Assembly (NCBI GenBank): GCA_026225255.1
Contig: JAMFSJ010000049.1
Span: forward strand, 1 to 64,000
Reading direction: 5' to 3'
DNA length: 64,000 nt
Origin: Methylacidimicrobium fagopyrum
Lineage (GTDB): Bacteria; Verrucomicrobiota; Verrucomicrobiia; Limisphaerales; UBA11358
A program made the translations under genes and the position numbers. The notes under the pieces are model-generated. The model was given only the letters and a program-made list of their open reading frames with translations, was not told the origin of the DNA and searched no databases. Below are positions 1-7,614 of this stretch, piece after piece (within the stretch, counting starts at the first letter, position 1; each line of letters opens with the position of its first letter).

Positions 1-752
1 CCGAGCCGGTCCACATCTTTAACGTCGTCCCACTGTTTGAGCGAGACGATGAGGTCGAGAATTTTTTCTTTGCGAATGGCTTTCACGCAAAACATTTGCT
101 CAACATTGATGATGCCGATGCCGCGCACTTCCATGTGATCACGCGTCAACGCCGCGCTCGTGCAAACCACTTCGCGATTATCCGCCAACATCACTTTCAC
201 GACGTCATCCGCCACTAAACTGTAGCCACGTTCGATCAAAGCCAGCACCGCCTCGCTTTTGCCGATGCCGCTTTCGCCGCGAATAATCGCACCCACGCCG
301 AGAATATCCACCATGCTGCCCAACTCCGTGCCGCGCAGGGCAAACATGTCCTCCAAGGCCAGCGTGGCGAGGTTGATGAACTTCATCGTCACCAGCGGCG
401 TTTGAAAAATCGGCACCCCCGCCTGTTCCGCGGCGGCGAGAAATTCTTTATCCGGCTTCAAGCTGCGACTGAAAACTATGCACGGAATTTTGTAAGCAAA
501 TAGGTAAGCGAACCGCGCCTCACGTTCTTCGTGGCGCAATTCGCGCAAATAATAAACCTCCGCGTGGCCCATCACCTGCACGCGTTTGTAGGCGAAGTAA
601 CGCGTAAAACCGCTCAACGCGAGACCGGGACGATTGACCGTCGGCTCGCGAATGATGCGCGGCGATTTCAATTCGCCCGCCAGCAGCCGCATTTGCAATG
701 GCTCAGCGTGGCCTTTGAAAAATTGTTCAACCGTGACGGAGGGGCGTTCCAT
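1..752 (-). CDS. hprK: HPr kinase/phosphorylase, C-terminus cut off by the window edge
   Basis: Reading the minus strand from an ATG at 752 gives an open frame that runs off the window start. It begins MERPSVTVEQFF and is about 250 residues as seen. The P-loop GESGIGKSE is followed by the HprK signatures LVADD and RDHMEVRGIGIINV, so the catalytic domain is largely present. The family phosphorylates a serine of HPr-type phosphocarriers and reverses this by phosphorolysis. It lies 83 bp after lptB on the same strand. In many proteobacteria lptB is followed by rpoN, hpf, ptsN and then hprK or rapZ; here hprK comes directly after lptB. Whether a classical sugar PTS exists cannot be seen. Confidence 0.93.
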   Translation of the reverse strand, partial: MERPSVTVEQFFKGHAEPLQMRLLAGELKSPRIIREPTVNRPGLALSGFTRYFAYKRVQVMGHAEVYYLRELRHEEREARFAYLFAYKIPCIVFSRSLKPDKEFLAAAEQAGVPIFQTPLVTMKFINLATLALEDMFALRGTELGSMVDILGVGAIIRGESGIGKSEAVLALIERGYSLVADDVVKVMLADNREVVCTSAALTRDHMEVRGIGIINVEQMFCVKAIRKEKILDLIVSLKQWDDVKDVDRL

Positions 753-769
753 GAGTTTTTAATTTTAGG

Positions 770-835
770 TTTTTAATTTTGAGTTGGGATCCGCACATGC
801 AATTTAACTTAAAATTTAAAACTCAAAATTTAAAA
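770..835. repeat. AT-rich inverted repeat between lptB and hprK
   Basis: Two 16-base arms, 770-785 and 820-835, are reverse complements with one mismatch and enclose 34 bases. The repeat fills most of the lptB-hprK gap. Its wording (runs of aaaattt with gagtt/aactc) resembles other low-complexity repeats in the window, such as that at the 5' end of lptC. Confidence 0.6.
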
Positions 836-1576
836 TTATAGGTTAAATTCCGGCCCGAGATAAATCTCCCGTGCCTTCGGATCGTTCGCCAAAAATTCGG
901 CGCTGCCTTCCACCAACACTTGACCTTTGTGGATGATGTAGCCGCGATCAATTAGCCGCAACATCTCGCGCACATCATGGTCGGTCATCAAAATCGCCAG
1001 ACCGCGATCGCGCAATTTGCGGATGATTTTTCCCACTTCAAATTTTGCGATCGGATCAATCCCCGCCAACGGCTCGTCGAGCAAAAGCAATTTCGGGCTC
1101 GTCACCAGCGCGCGTGTGATCTCCAAACGACGCTTCTCGCCGCCGCTCAATTGATACGCCTTGCTCTTGCGGATCGGCGTCAGATCCAATTCTTCCAGCA
1201 AATACTTGAGCCGGACGTCGCGTTCGTCGCGCGATAATTTGCACGTCTCCAAAATCGCCATGATGTTTTCCTCGACCGACAACTTACGGAAAACCGACGG
1301 TTCCTGCGTGAGATAACCGATCCCCAGCCGCGCGCGTTTGTGCATTGGCAACGTCGTGATCGTGTGGTCTTGATACGTCACCGAACCTTCGTCCGGCTTC
1401 ACCACGCCGACGACCATATTAAACGTCGTTGTCTTGCCCGCGCCGTTCGGCCCGAGCAGCCCCACGATTTCACCCGCGCAGACTTTGATCGAAACGCCAT
1501 TGACCACGCGCCGTCCGCGATATTCCTTCGCCAGCTTGTCCGTGGTGAGCAGCAATGGATTGTCGGTGGCGCTCAT
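836..1576 (-). CDS. lptB: LPS export ABC transporter ATPase LptB
   Basis: This 246-residue ABC ATPase is the length usual for LptB. Walker A GPNGAGKTT is at residues 42-50, the signature LSGGE at 143-147 and Walker B LLLLDEP at 163-169. The sequence through VVGVVKPDEG and YLTQEPSVFRKLS is typical of LptB rather than amino-acid importers. LptB drives extraction of lipopolysaccharide from the inner membrane with LptF/LptG, which are not in this window. Its ATG overlaps the lptA stop codon by four bases, implying translational coupling within kdsC-lptC-lptA-lptB. Confidence 0.95.
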   Translation of the reverse strand: MSATDNPLLLTTDKLAKEYRGRRVVNGVSIKVCAGEIVGLLGPNGAGKTTTFNMVVGVVKPDEGSVTYQDHTITTLPMHKRARLGIGYLTQEPSVFRKLSVEENIMAILETCKLSRDERDVRLKYLLEELDLTPIRKSKAYQLSGGEKRRLEITRALVTSPKLLLLDEPLAGIDPIAKFEVGKIIRKLRDRGLAILMTDHDVREMLRLIDRGYIIHKGQVLVEGSAEFLANDPKAREIYLGPEFNL

Positions 1577-2142
1577 TTTAAAAAGTCCAGCGGCGATGAA
1601 TTGGTGCCGCCCGCGCCGTGGGTTTGCTTGATGTGCGTCACCGGGTTTTCGATCTGAATTCCCTTGGTCAGACAGTCATAAGTGATCGAATCGCCCGTCT
1701 GCCAAATTTGATCATTTTCAAATTTCGGGCTGTTGGTGGAACCCGGGTTGTTCGTGAATACGATGAACTCATTCGTCACCATATTCACTACATGATAGGA
1801 ATAGGTGGCCATGTCCGCCGTGATGTGTTGCGGCTTGCCTTTTTTATCCTGCGCATCCACCACCACATTGGTTTCCGCCACGACATTGGTCGGATGTTCG
1901 CCGCTGCCTTTGGGCAAATCAATCGTCAACCGCTCGCACGTTAATTTCCCCTGCGCGTTGGTCACCCAAACATTGCCAAAATAAATTAATTTGCCGACCC
2001 CATCAAAACTCAGGTGCTCTGAACTGAGACCCGTCCCGTCTTCTGTCAGCGTGGGCGCGGCGGCCGGCGCGGGCAAATTGGTCTGCGCCCAAACGGCCAC
2101 GCCGCAACTTCCGGCCAGCAATAGCAGTAAAAATTTTCTCAT
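1573..2142 (-). CDS. lptA: LptA/OstA-like periplasmic LPS-transport protein
   Basis: The 189-residue product starts with a clear signal peptide (MRKFLLLLLAGSCGVAVWAQ). The mature part has an OstA-like beta-rich pattern: LSFDGVGKLIYFGNVWVTN, a repeat around VVAETNVVVDAQ, and a later turn ending in IQIENPVTHIKQT. LptA bridges LptC and the outer-membrane LptD. Sequence conservation in this family is low, so the call leans on position between lptC-like and lptB genes. It overlaps both neighbours by four bases (ATGA). Confidence 0.8.
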   Translation of the reverse strand: MRKFLLLLLAGSCGVAVWAQTNLPAPAAAPTLTEDGTGLSSEHLSFDGVGKLIYFGNVWVTNAQGKLTCERLTIDLPKGSGEHPTNVVAETNVVVDAQDKKGKPQHITADMATYSYHVVNMVTNEFIVFTNNPGSTNSPKFENDQIWQTGDSITYDCLTKGIQIENPVTHIKQTHGAGGTNSSPLDFLK

Positions 2143-2639
2143 GGCGTGGTCAGTTTAAAAGTTTTCATCCGTATCACCGTGTGGACATTGTTAGAAATGG
2201 TGAGCGAGTTGTCACTTTGCCGCCACAAAAATCCATCCCCCGAAGTTTTCATTTTACCGTCGCCCGATTGAAATTCCAGATGGCCGGCGGAATTCGCCAA
2301 GCCATCGAACGAATACAGGCATTCCGGCGCAGTGACAATCGCTTCTATTTCGCCATTGATCTTGAACCGCTCAATCCGTAAATCCGTGATCACCATTCCG
2401 CGATTATCCTTCGTCGGCGTCGCCGACGTGCCCGACAACCGCACTTTGACCTGCTGCTGGTTGGGCGGTTCGAAATATTGTTTGGAATCAAAACCTTTGG
2501 AGTGGCCCAGCAGCGGCGTATCCGCGCCGTATCCGATCGCTAAAGAAAAAATCAAAACCGTGAACGCGAAAATGAATTTCAAGTTTCCAAACTTAAAATC
2601 CAAATCTAAAAATTCAAAATTATTTCCGCGCGTTTTCAT
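2139..2639 (-). CDS. lptC: LptC-like membrane-anchored LPS export protein
   Basis: The 166-residue protein has one N-terminal membrane segment (about residues 22-40, FIFAFTVLIFSLAIGYGA) followed by a beta-rich periplasmic part (MVITDLRIERFKINGEIEAIVTAPECLYSF). This fits LptC, which passes LPS from LptBFG to LptA. The call rests mainly on gene order between kdsC and lptA. Residues 5-21 are encoded by a repetitive A/T-rich stretch resembling intergenic repeats, so the cytoplasmic tail may be repeat-derived. Four-base overlaps join it to kdsC and lptA. Confidence 0.72.
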   Translation of the reverse strand: MKTRGNNFEFLDLDFKFGNLKFIFAFTVLIFSLAIGYGADTPLLGHSKGFDSKQYFEPPNQQQVKVRLSGTSATPTKDNRGMVITDLRIERFKINGEIEAIVTAPECLYSFDGLANSAGHLEFQSGDGKMKTSGDGFLWRQSDNSLTISNNVHTVIRMKTFKLTTP

Positions 2640-3175
2640 TCCGAATATTTCTGTTCAAACTGCGCCCATTTCCCCTGCGCTTTTAAAATCAATTCCACCG
2701 TCTCGCGCACCGCGCCGCGACCGCCAGCATGGTGCGTGACATAATGCGCCGCCGCTTTCGCCTCATCCACGCCATCGCCCACCGCCACCGCCAAGCCCGC
2801 GCGCGTCAACGGCCCGAGATCAATGATGTCATCACCCACGAAACACGCTTCGTTCCACGACAGTTTCTCCTGCGTAAGCAATTGTTCAATCGCCGCCGTC
2901 TTGCTCGTGCCGTCACCTTGTTGGACCAGGAAATCAATCTTTAGTTCATCCGCGCGCAGTTTGGTCGCCAACGAAGGCCGCGCGGAAACCCAGCCGACTT
3001 TCAAACCGGCCCGCCGCGCCAGCACCAAACCGAGGCCGTCACGGATGTTGAAACGTTTGAACTCGCGTTCGCCTCCGATAAAAATAGAACCGTCGGTCAA
3101 AACACCGTCCACATCGCACAAAAACAGCTTGATGCGTTTCAGCCGCGCGTGAAGTTGTTTGGAAATTTTTGCCAT
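2636..3175 (-). CDS. kdsC: 3-deoxy-D-manno-octulosonate 8-phosphate phosphatase
   Basis: This 179-residue HAD-family C0 phosphatase carries motif I DVDGVLTDG at residues 21-29, motif II in VGWVSARPS and motif III/IV in CFVGDDIIDLGPLTRAG. It has the compact, cap-less length typical of KdsC. It removes the 8-phosphate from Kdo-8-P made by KdsA, before CMP activation. kdsA lies upstream on the same strand, separated by 174 bp that hold a nested inverted repeat. The stop codon overlaps lptC by four bases. Confidence 0.94.
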   Translation of the reverse strand: MAKISKQLHARLKRIKLFLCDVDGVLTDGSIFIGGEREFKRFNIRDGLGLVLARRAGLKVGWVSARPSLATKLRADELKIDFLVQQGDGTSKTAAIEQLLTQEKLSWNEACFVGDDIIDLGPLTRAGLAVAVGDGVDEAKAAAHYVTHHAGGRGAVRETVELILKAQGKWAQFEQKYSE

Positions 3176-3184
3176 TTAATTTTT

Positions 3185-3335
3185 AGCCACAGATATTCAC
3201 AGATGAAACACAGATAAAAAATCAGACCGCAGAGATGCAAAGTCGCGGAGAGGATAAAAACTCTGCGACTTCGCGTCTCGGCGTTAAAAAAAGTATTTTG
3301 AAAAATCTGTGTTTCATCTGTGAAAATCTGTGGCT
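3185..3335. repeat. Nested (composite) inverted repeat between kdsA and kdsC
   Basis: The outer arms 3185-3215 and 3305-3335 are 31 bases long and complementary with one mismatch; their core word is tcacagatgaaacacagat. Inside lies a second pair of 23-base arms, 3228-3250 and 3261-3283, complementary at 19 positions, with the word aagtcgc at its centre. Transcribed, it would make one long two-tier hairpin. It may be a dispersed repeat rather than a simple terminator, as there is no T-run. Confidence 0.85.
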
Positions 3336-3349
3336 GAATAAATTTAGGA

Positions 3350-4165
3350 TTATTTTGCCGCTTCGAATATTTTTAGCAGACTTTTCAATGTCGCCTTCAT
3401 CTCGCCGAGCGGAATCATATTCGGCCCGTCGCTCAAGGCTTCGTCCGGTTTCGGATGCGTTTCTATAAATAAGCCATTTGCGCCGACGGCCAAGGCCGCC
3501 TTCGCGAGCACGGGCGCGAATTCACGTTGGCCCGCTGATTTATCACCACCGCCGCCGGGCAATTGCACCGAATGTGTCGCATCGAACACGATTGGAAAAC
3601 CGAACGCTTTCATGATCGGAATCGAACGCATGTCGGCTACAAGATTGTTGTAGCCAAAAGTCGTGCCGCGTTCGGTGAGGAGAATTTTTTTGGCGCCCGC
3701 GATCCGGGCTTTTTCCGCGACGCGGCCCATTTCAGTCGGCGAAAGGAACTGGCCTTTTTTGATGTTCACGATCTTGCCAGTGGCAACCGCCGCTTCGATC
3801 AAATCGGTTTGGCGACAAAGAAAGGCGGGAATTTGTAGAATGTCACAAACTTTACCGGCGGCAGTAGCCTGCGCTTCAGTGTGGACATCCGTCAGAATCG
3901 GCACGCCAAATTCATCGCGAATACGGGCGAGGGTTTGCAATCCGCCTGCGATGCCCGGCCCGCGAAACGCTTTGCCTGACGTGCGATTGGCTTTGTCGAA
4001 ACTAGCTTTGAAGACGTAGAAAATATCGAGCTCTTTGCACGTCTTGACGAGCGACGTGGCCACGGTGCGACACAGTTTTTCGTTTTCAATCACGCACGGC
4101 CCGGCGATCAAAAACAACCGGCGCGGCGAATTCAGATTTTTCCAGATGGCATTAGAATCAGGCAC
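3350..4165 (-). CDS. kdsA: 3-deoxy-8-phosphooctulonate synthase
   Basis: The 271-residue protein condenses phosphoenolpyruvate with arabinose 5-phosphate to give Kdo-8-P, the first step of Kdo synthesis for lipopolysaccharide. Diagnostic stretches are LIAGPCVIE near the N-terminus, KASFDKANRTS, RGPGIAGGLQ, VPILTDVHT, FLCRQTDLI, the loop ERGTTFGYNNLV, and FDATHSVQLPGGGG. The Cys in GPC fits a metal-dependent type. It precedes kdsC on the same strand; the 174-bp gap holds only a composite repeat. Length matches the family. Confidence 0.96.
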   Translation of the reverse strand: MPDSNAIWKNLNSPRRLFLIAGPCVIENEKLCRTVATSLVKTCKELDIFYVFKASFDKANRTSGKAFRGPGIAGGLQTLARIRDEFGVPILTDVHTEAQATAAGKVCDILQIPAFLCRQTDLIEAAVATGKIVNIKKGQFLSPTEMGRVAEKARIAGAKKILLTERGTTFGYNNLVADMRSIPIMKAFGFPIVFDATHSVQLPGGGGDKSAGQREFAPVLAKAALAVGANGLFIETHPKPDEALSDGPNMIPLGEMKATLKSLLKIFEAAK

Positions 4166-4332
4166 GCAGAATTTTTAGCAGCGAAATGCAGGAAAGTAAA
4201 TGACGGTGACACAGTGTTGTGGATGAAATGGATAAACAACCGACCCAGACTTCAGTTATGCTTTATGACCTCCATTGGGCCTACTATTAACCGTTTTGTC
4301 GCGCTATTAGTTTAAAACTAAATAATAAATCT

Positions 4333-4575
4333 TCACTTACTGCCTCGATCAAAATTGCGGCGCCACCAAGGACGCTCCGCTGGAAACAAGCCGGGAGCTA
4401 TCCAACGAGATGCCCAATAGATAACAGCCGGCCCAAATACAAGACAGAGCGGAATAGAAATGGCGGGCGGCAAAATTTCGGCGACAAATCCTAAAACTGC
4501 CATAACAAGCGAAAGGCAAAAACAAAACGCGAAAATGCTGACCCCACGCGCCCAAGCAATAAGGAACTGTTTCAT
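4333..4575 (-). CDS. Small hydrophobic membrane protein, unknown
   Basis: This 80-residue frame begins MKQFLIAWARGVSIF and contains two membrane-spanning stretches (about residues 10-33 and 36-56), then a short basic tail with ERPWWRRNFDRGSK. I recognise no family. The hydrophobic pattern and charge asymmetry look like a real inner-membrane protein. It stands alone between kdsA and glgC; nothing recognisable lies in the 167 bp between it and kdsA. Confidence 0.55.
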   Translation of the reverse strand: MKQFLIAWARGVSIFAFCFCLSLVMAVLGFVAEILPPAISIPLCLVFGPAVIYWASRWIAPGLFPAERPWWRRNFDRGSK

Positions 4576-4614
4576 AAAATCTTGCGGGTCACTAACATAT
4601 AGTTAGCCACCGTT

Positions 4615-5922
4615 TCAAATCACTGTGCCGTCCGGAATCACGCCATCCTTCGGAATGATGACGATGCCGTCGCGGATGAAATAGAGCGGGTGATCGAGAT
4701 TATCCGCTTTTCCGGTGGGCGAGATCGTGACGTTGTTGCCGATGCGCGCATTTTTATCAATGATCGCATTGTCAATTTTACAGTTCTCGCCAATGCCGAT
4801 GGCCGGTTTGCCGTCGCGTTTATTTTTCTCCACGGAATCCGCTGATTCGTAATAGTCGCTGCCGATAACAATGACGCGATTCAATTCCGTGCCCGCACCG
4901 ACCAGTGTGCGCAGGCCGACAATCGTGCGGTTGATGTTCGCGTGGTTGATGATGCAACCGTCGGAAATAACGGCGTGATCAATCTGCGCGCCGTTGATTT
5001 TCGAGCCGGGCAGATAACGCGGGCGCGAAAAAATTGGCGCGCTCATGTCGAAGAAATTGAAACGCGGCAGTTCGGAAACGAGGTCGAGGTTCGCTTCGAA
5101 AAACGAACGGATCGTGCCGATGTCTTCCCAGTAGCCTTGATAGACGTAGGAAAAAACGCGGTGCGACTGGATGGCTTGCGGGATGATGTGTTTGCCGAAA
5201 TCAGACAACGGATTATCGAGCAATTCGCAAATGACTTTGCGGTTGAAAACATAAATACCCATCGAAGCGAGAAACGCATCGCCTTCGACTTGGACATCCA
5301 GCTCCTTGCGCGCCGCGTCCGTTATTTTCAACGGATCGAGCAACGCCGCGTCCTTCGGTTTTTCCACGAAACGCGTGATGCGACGGTCCGCATCCATCTG
5401 CATGATGCCGAGCGCGTGACATTCCTTGCGCGGCATCGGGATCGTGGCGACCGTGATTTCCGCGCCCGTATCGATATGCTGATCCACCATCTCGCGAAAA
5501 TCCATGCGATACAATTGATCGCCGCTCAAGATCACGAGATGATCGAAATCATGGTCGAGAAAGTGAATTAAATTTTTCCGCACCGCGTCCGCTGTGCCTT
5601 CATACCACGACGTGTTGGTGAAAGTTTGCTGCGCCGCGAGAATTTCCACAAAGCCGCTGGAAAAATGGTCAAATTTATACGTGCGCGAAATGTGTCCGTG
5701 CAACGAGGTGGAATTGAACTGCGTCAAAACGTAGATGCGGCGAAAACCCGAGTTGATGCAATTCGAGATCGGGATGTCCACGAGGCGATACTTACCCGCC
5801 AGCGGCACGGCGGGTTTGGCGCGTTCTTTGGTGAGTGGGAACAAACGCGAGCCTTGCCCGCCGCCCATGATAACGCAAAGAACTTTGCTAGTGTTGGCTG
5901 ATTGCCTGCCGGTGTGTGACAT
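4615..5922 (-). CDS. glgC: Glucose-1-phosphate adenylyltransferase (ADP-glucose pyrophosphorylase)
   Basis: From the ATG at 5922 the protein is 435 residues, close to bacterial and plant GlgC. The in-frame extension to 6033 is unlike the family and was left out. The nucleotide loop GGGQGSRLFPLT is at residues 20-31, followed by KPAVPLAGKYRLVDIPISN; GYWEDIGTI and a C-terminal left-handed beta-helix with DKNARIGNNV follow. It makes ADP-glucose for glycogen synthesis. The regulatory-type sequence PDGTVI ends the protein. No other glycogen gene is nearby. Confidence 0.95.
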   Translation of the reverse strand: MSHTGRQSANTSKVLCVIMGGGQGSRLFPLTKERAKPAVPLAGKYRLVDIPISNCINSGFRRIYVLTQFNSTSLHGHISRTYKFDHFSSGFVEILAAQQTFTNTSWYEGTADAVRKNLIHFLDHDFDHLVILSGDQLYRMDFREMVDQHIDTGAEITVATIPMPRKECHALGIMQMDADRRITRFVEKPKDAALLDPLKITDAARKELDVQVEGDAFLASMGIYVFNRKVICELLDNPLSDFGKHIIPQAIQSHRVFSYVYQGYWEDIGTIRSFFEANLDLVSELPRFNFFDMSAPIFSRPRYLPGSKINGAQIDHAVISDGCIINHANINRTIVGLRTLVGAGTELNRVIVIGSDYYESADSVEKNKRDGKPAIGIGENCKIDNAIIDKNARIGNNVTISPTGKADNLDHPLYFIRDGIVIIPKDGVIPDGTVI

Positions 5923-6038
5923 AATACGACTTTGGTTAAGGTTGAGACAAAGGATTACGCCGACTCCCGCGACAATGCAAGCCGCAGATGTGTTTTTTGT
6001 GAAAAATATTTTTGAACGGCGCGGAACGTCCAAAATTC

Positions 6039-6075
6039 AACGCCCGGGCGCAAAGACGCGCAGGCTTCGGGCGTT
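6039..6075 (-). terminator. Hairpin at the hflX stop codon
   Basis: The 8-base arms 6039-6046 and 6068-6075 (aacgcccg/cgggcgtt) pair perfectly around a 21-base loop containing gcgcaaagacgcg. The hflX stop codon sits inside one arm. There is no T-run, so a terminator role is only possible. Confidence 0.4.
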
Positions 6076-7396
6076 AAATTCCCGGCGCTTCTGCCTTCAC
6101 AATATACGGCGCAAATTCCGCATGAAAATGCTGCGGAATACGCGCCTTAAATTTCGCTAATTTGCCGGTATAACGCTTTTCCACCACCTGCCCGACCGCG
6201 TGCAAGCGCGCGATGACTGCCGCCTGTTCATGCGGAATCCGCAGTTCCAAAAACTCGCGCACGGGACGCAACTGCGTGCCTAATTCCGCCAACAACGGCG
6301 CGATGCCTTCCCCTGTTTTGGCCGAAATGGAAACGGCGTTGGCATATTTTTCGCGCAACCGATTCAGCACTCCCGCGCCTTCCAACAGATCCACTTTGTT
6401 GAAGACCATGAGCGTGGATTTCTCCGCTGCGCCGAGTTCCGCGAGCACCGCGTTCACGGCCGCGATCTGTTCCTCGGCTTGCGGATGGCTCACGTCCACG
6501 ACGTGTAACAGCAAATCGGCTTGCACCACTTCTTCCAGCGTCGCCTTGAAGGCTTCGACCAAACCGTGAGGCAATTTTTTGATGAAACCCACCGTGTCCG
6601 TCAACAATACATTTTGATTCGTCGGCAATTTCAAACGCCGCGTCGTCGGGTCGAGCGTGGCGAATAATTTATCTTCCGCCAAAACCGTCGCGCCGGTGAG
6701 CGCGTTGAGCAAGGTGGATTTTCCAGCGTTGGTATAACCGACGATGGACGCGAGCGGCCATTGACTGCGCTGGCGACCGGCGCGTTGCGTTTCGCGCTGG
6801 CGCTGGACTTTGTCGAGTTCACTGTCGATCTTGTCAATGCGTTCGGAAATTTTCCGGCGATCCGCTTCCAACTGCGATTCGCCTTCACCACCAATGGAAC
6901 CGGTGGAACCGCGCTGGCGGGATAAATGCGACCAGTAACGCGTGAGGCGCGGCAGCAGATATTTTAACTGCGCGTGCTCGATCTGCAATTTGCCCTCACG
7001 GGTGCGGGCGCGCTGGCCGAAAATTTCCAGGATCAACGCGGTTCGATCCATGATTTTGCAACCGAAAATCTTTTCCAGATTGCGCGTCTGCGCGGGGGAA
7101 AGTTCGTCATCGAAAATGACGGTATCCACTTTATTTTCCTGGCAGGACTTCGCGAATTCCGCCGCCTTGCCCGGCCCGATGTAGGTGGCGGCAACGGGCA
7201 CGACCATTTTTTGCACGCCTTCGCCGACAATTTGCGTGCCGGCGGTTTCCGCCAGTTCGCCGAGTTCATCCAGCGATTCGCGAATGTCGGCGGTGGTGCG
7301 GGATTTGAGTTCCACTCCGACGAGAAAAACGCGGATGGACCGGTTACCAGTATTTTGGATGAGCGCTTTCAATAATAAATGCTTTTGAACCGGCAA
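6074..7396 (-). CDS. hflX: GTPase HflX, ribosome-associated
   Basis: The 440-residue protein has the HflX N-terminal domain (GEGVQKMVVPVAATYIGPGK and IFDDELSPAQTRNLE), the linker RGSTGSIGGEGESQLEADRR and a C-terminal GTPase. Its G motifs are GYTNAGKST at 220-228, DTVGF at 267-271 and NKVD near 340. HflX splits stalled or heat-damaged ribosomes. The frame opens with a TTG at 7396; a second TTG at 7369 is also possible, and no ATG fits. It is separated from glgC by about 150 bp. Confidence 0.95.
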   Translation of the reverse strand: MPVQKHLLLKALIQNTGNRSIRVFLVGVELKSRTTADIRESLDELGELAETAGTQIVGEGVQKMVVPVAATYIGPGKAAEFAKSCQENKVDTVIFDDELSPAQTRNLEKIFGCKIMDRTALILEIFGQRARTREGKLQIEHAQLKYLLPRLTRYWSHLSRQRGSTGSIGGEGESQLEADRRKISERIDKIDSELDKVQRQRETQRAGRQRSQWPLASIVGYTNAGKSTLLNALTGATVLAEDKLFATLDPTTRRLKLPTNQNVLLTDTVGFIKKLPHGLVEAFKATLEEVVQADLLLHVVDVSHPQAEEQIAAVNAVLAELGAAEKSTLMVFNKVDLLEGAGVLNRLREKYANAVSISAKTGEGIAPLLAELGTQLRPVREFLELRIPHEQAAVIARLHAVGQVVEKRYTGKLAKFKARIPQHFHAEFAPYIVKAEAPGI

Positions 7397-7444
7397 TCTA
7401 CGCGAATGCCAGCGAATCTTTAAGCAAAAACATTTTCAACGGTT

Positions 7445-7532
7445 GATCCGCGCTCATTTTCGCTGATCGTTAAGGAAAGAAGATTTTCGTTCCTCAAGCG
7501 CATTTTTCCATCAGCGAAAATGAGCGCGGATC
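7445..7532. repeat. Perfect 23-bp inverted repeat between divergent genes
   Basis: Arms 7445-7467 and 7510-7532 are exact reverse complements (core cgctcattttcgctgat) with a 42-base spacer. Partial further copies of the word atcagcg follow at about 7530-7556. It lies between the starts of hflX (minus) and the sugar dehydrogenase (plus). It could form a strong cruciform or be a mobile palindrome. Confidence 0.85.
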
Positions 7533-7614
7533 AGCGGTGAAAAAATCAGCGGTAAAAAACGTCACGTAACCCGCGCTTTACTTCCGGCGTCTGATGTTTT
7601 TTATTTTACACCGC

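Noticed and set aside
4942..5571. 209-residue plus-strand frame opposite glgC
   Set aside because: It is antisense to conserved glgC codons and has no domain features.
5922..6033. Longer N-terminus for GlgC
   Set aside because: The added 37 residues do not resemble GlgC and the ATG at 5922 is followed by typical GlgC sequence.
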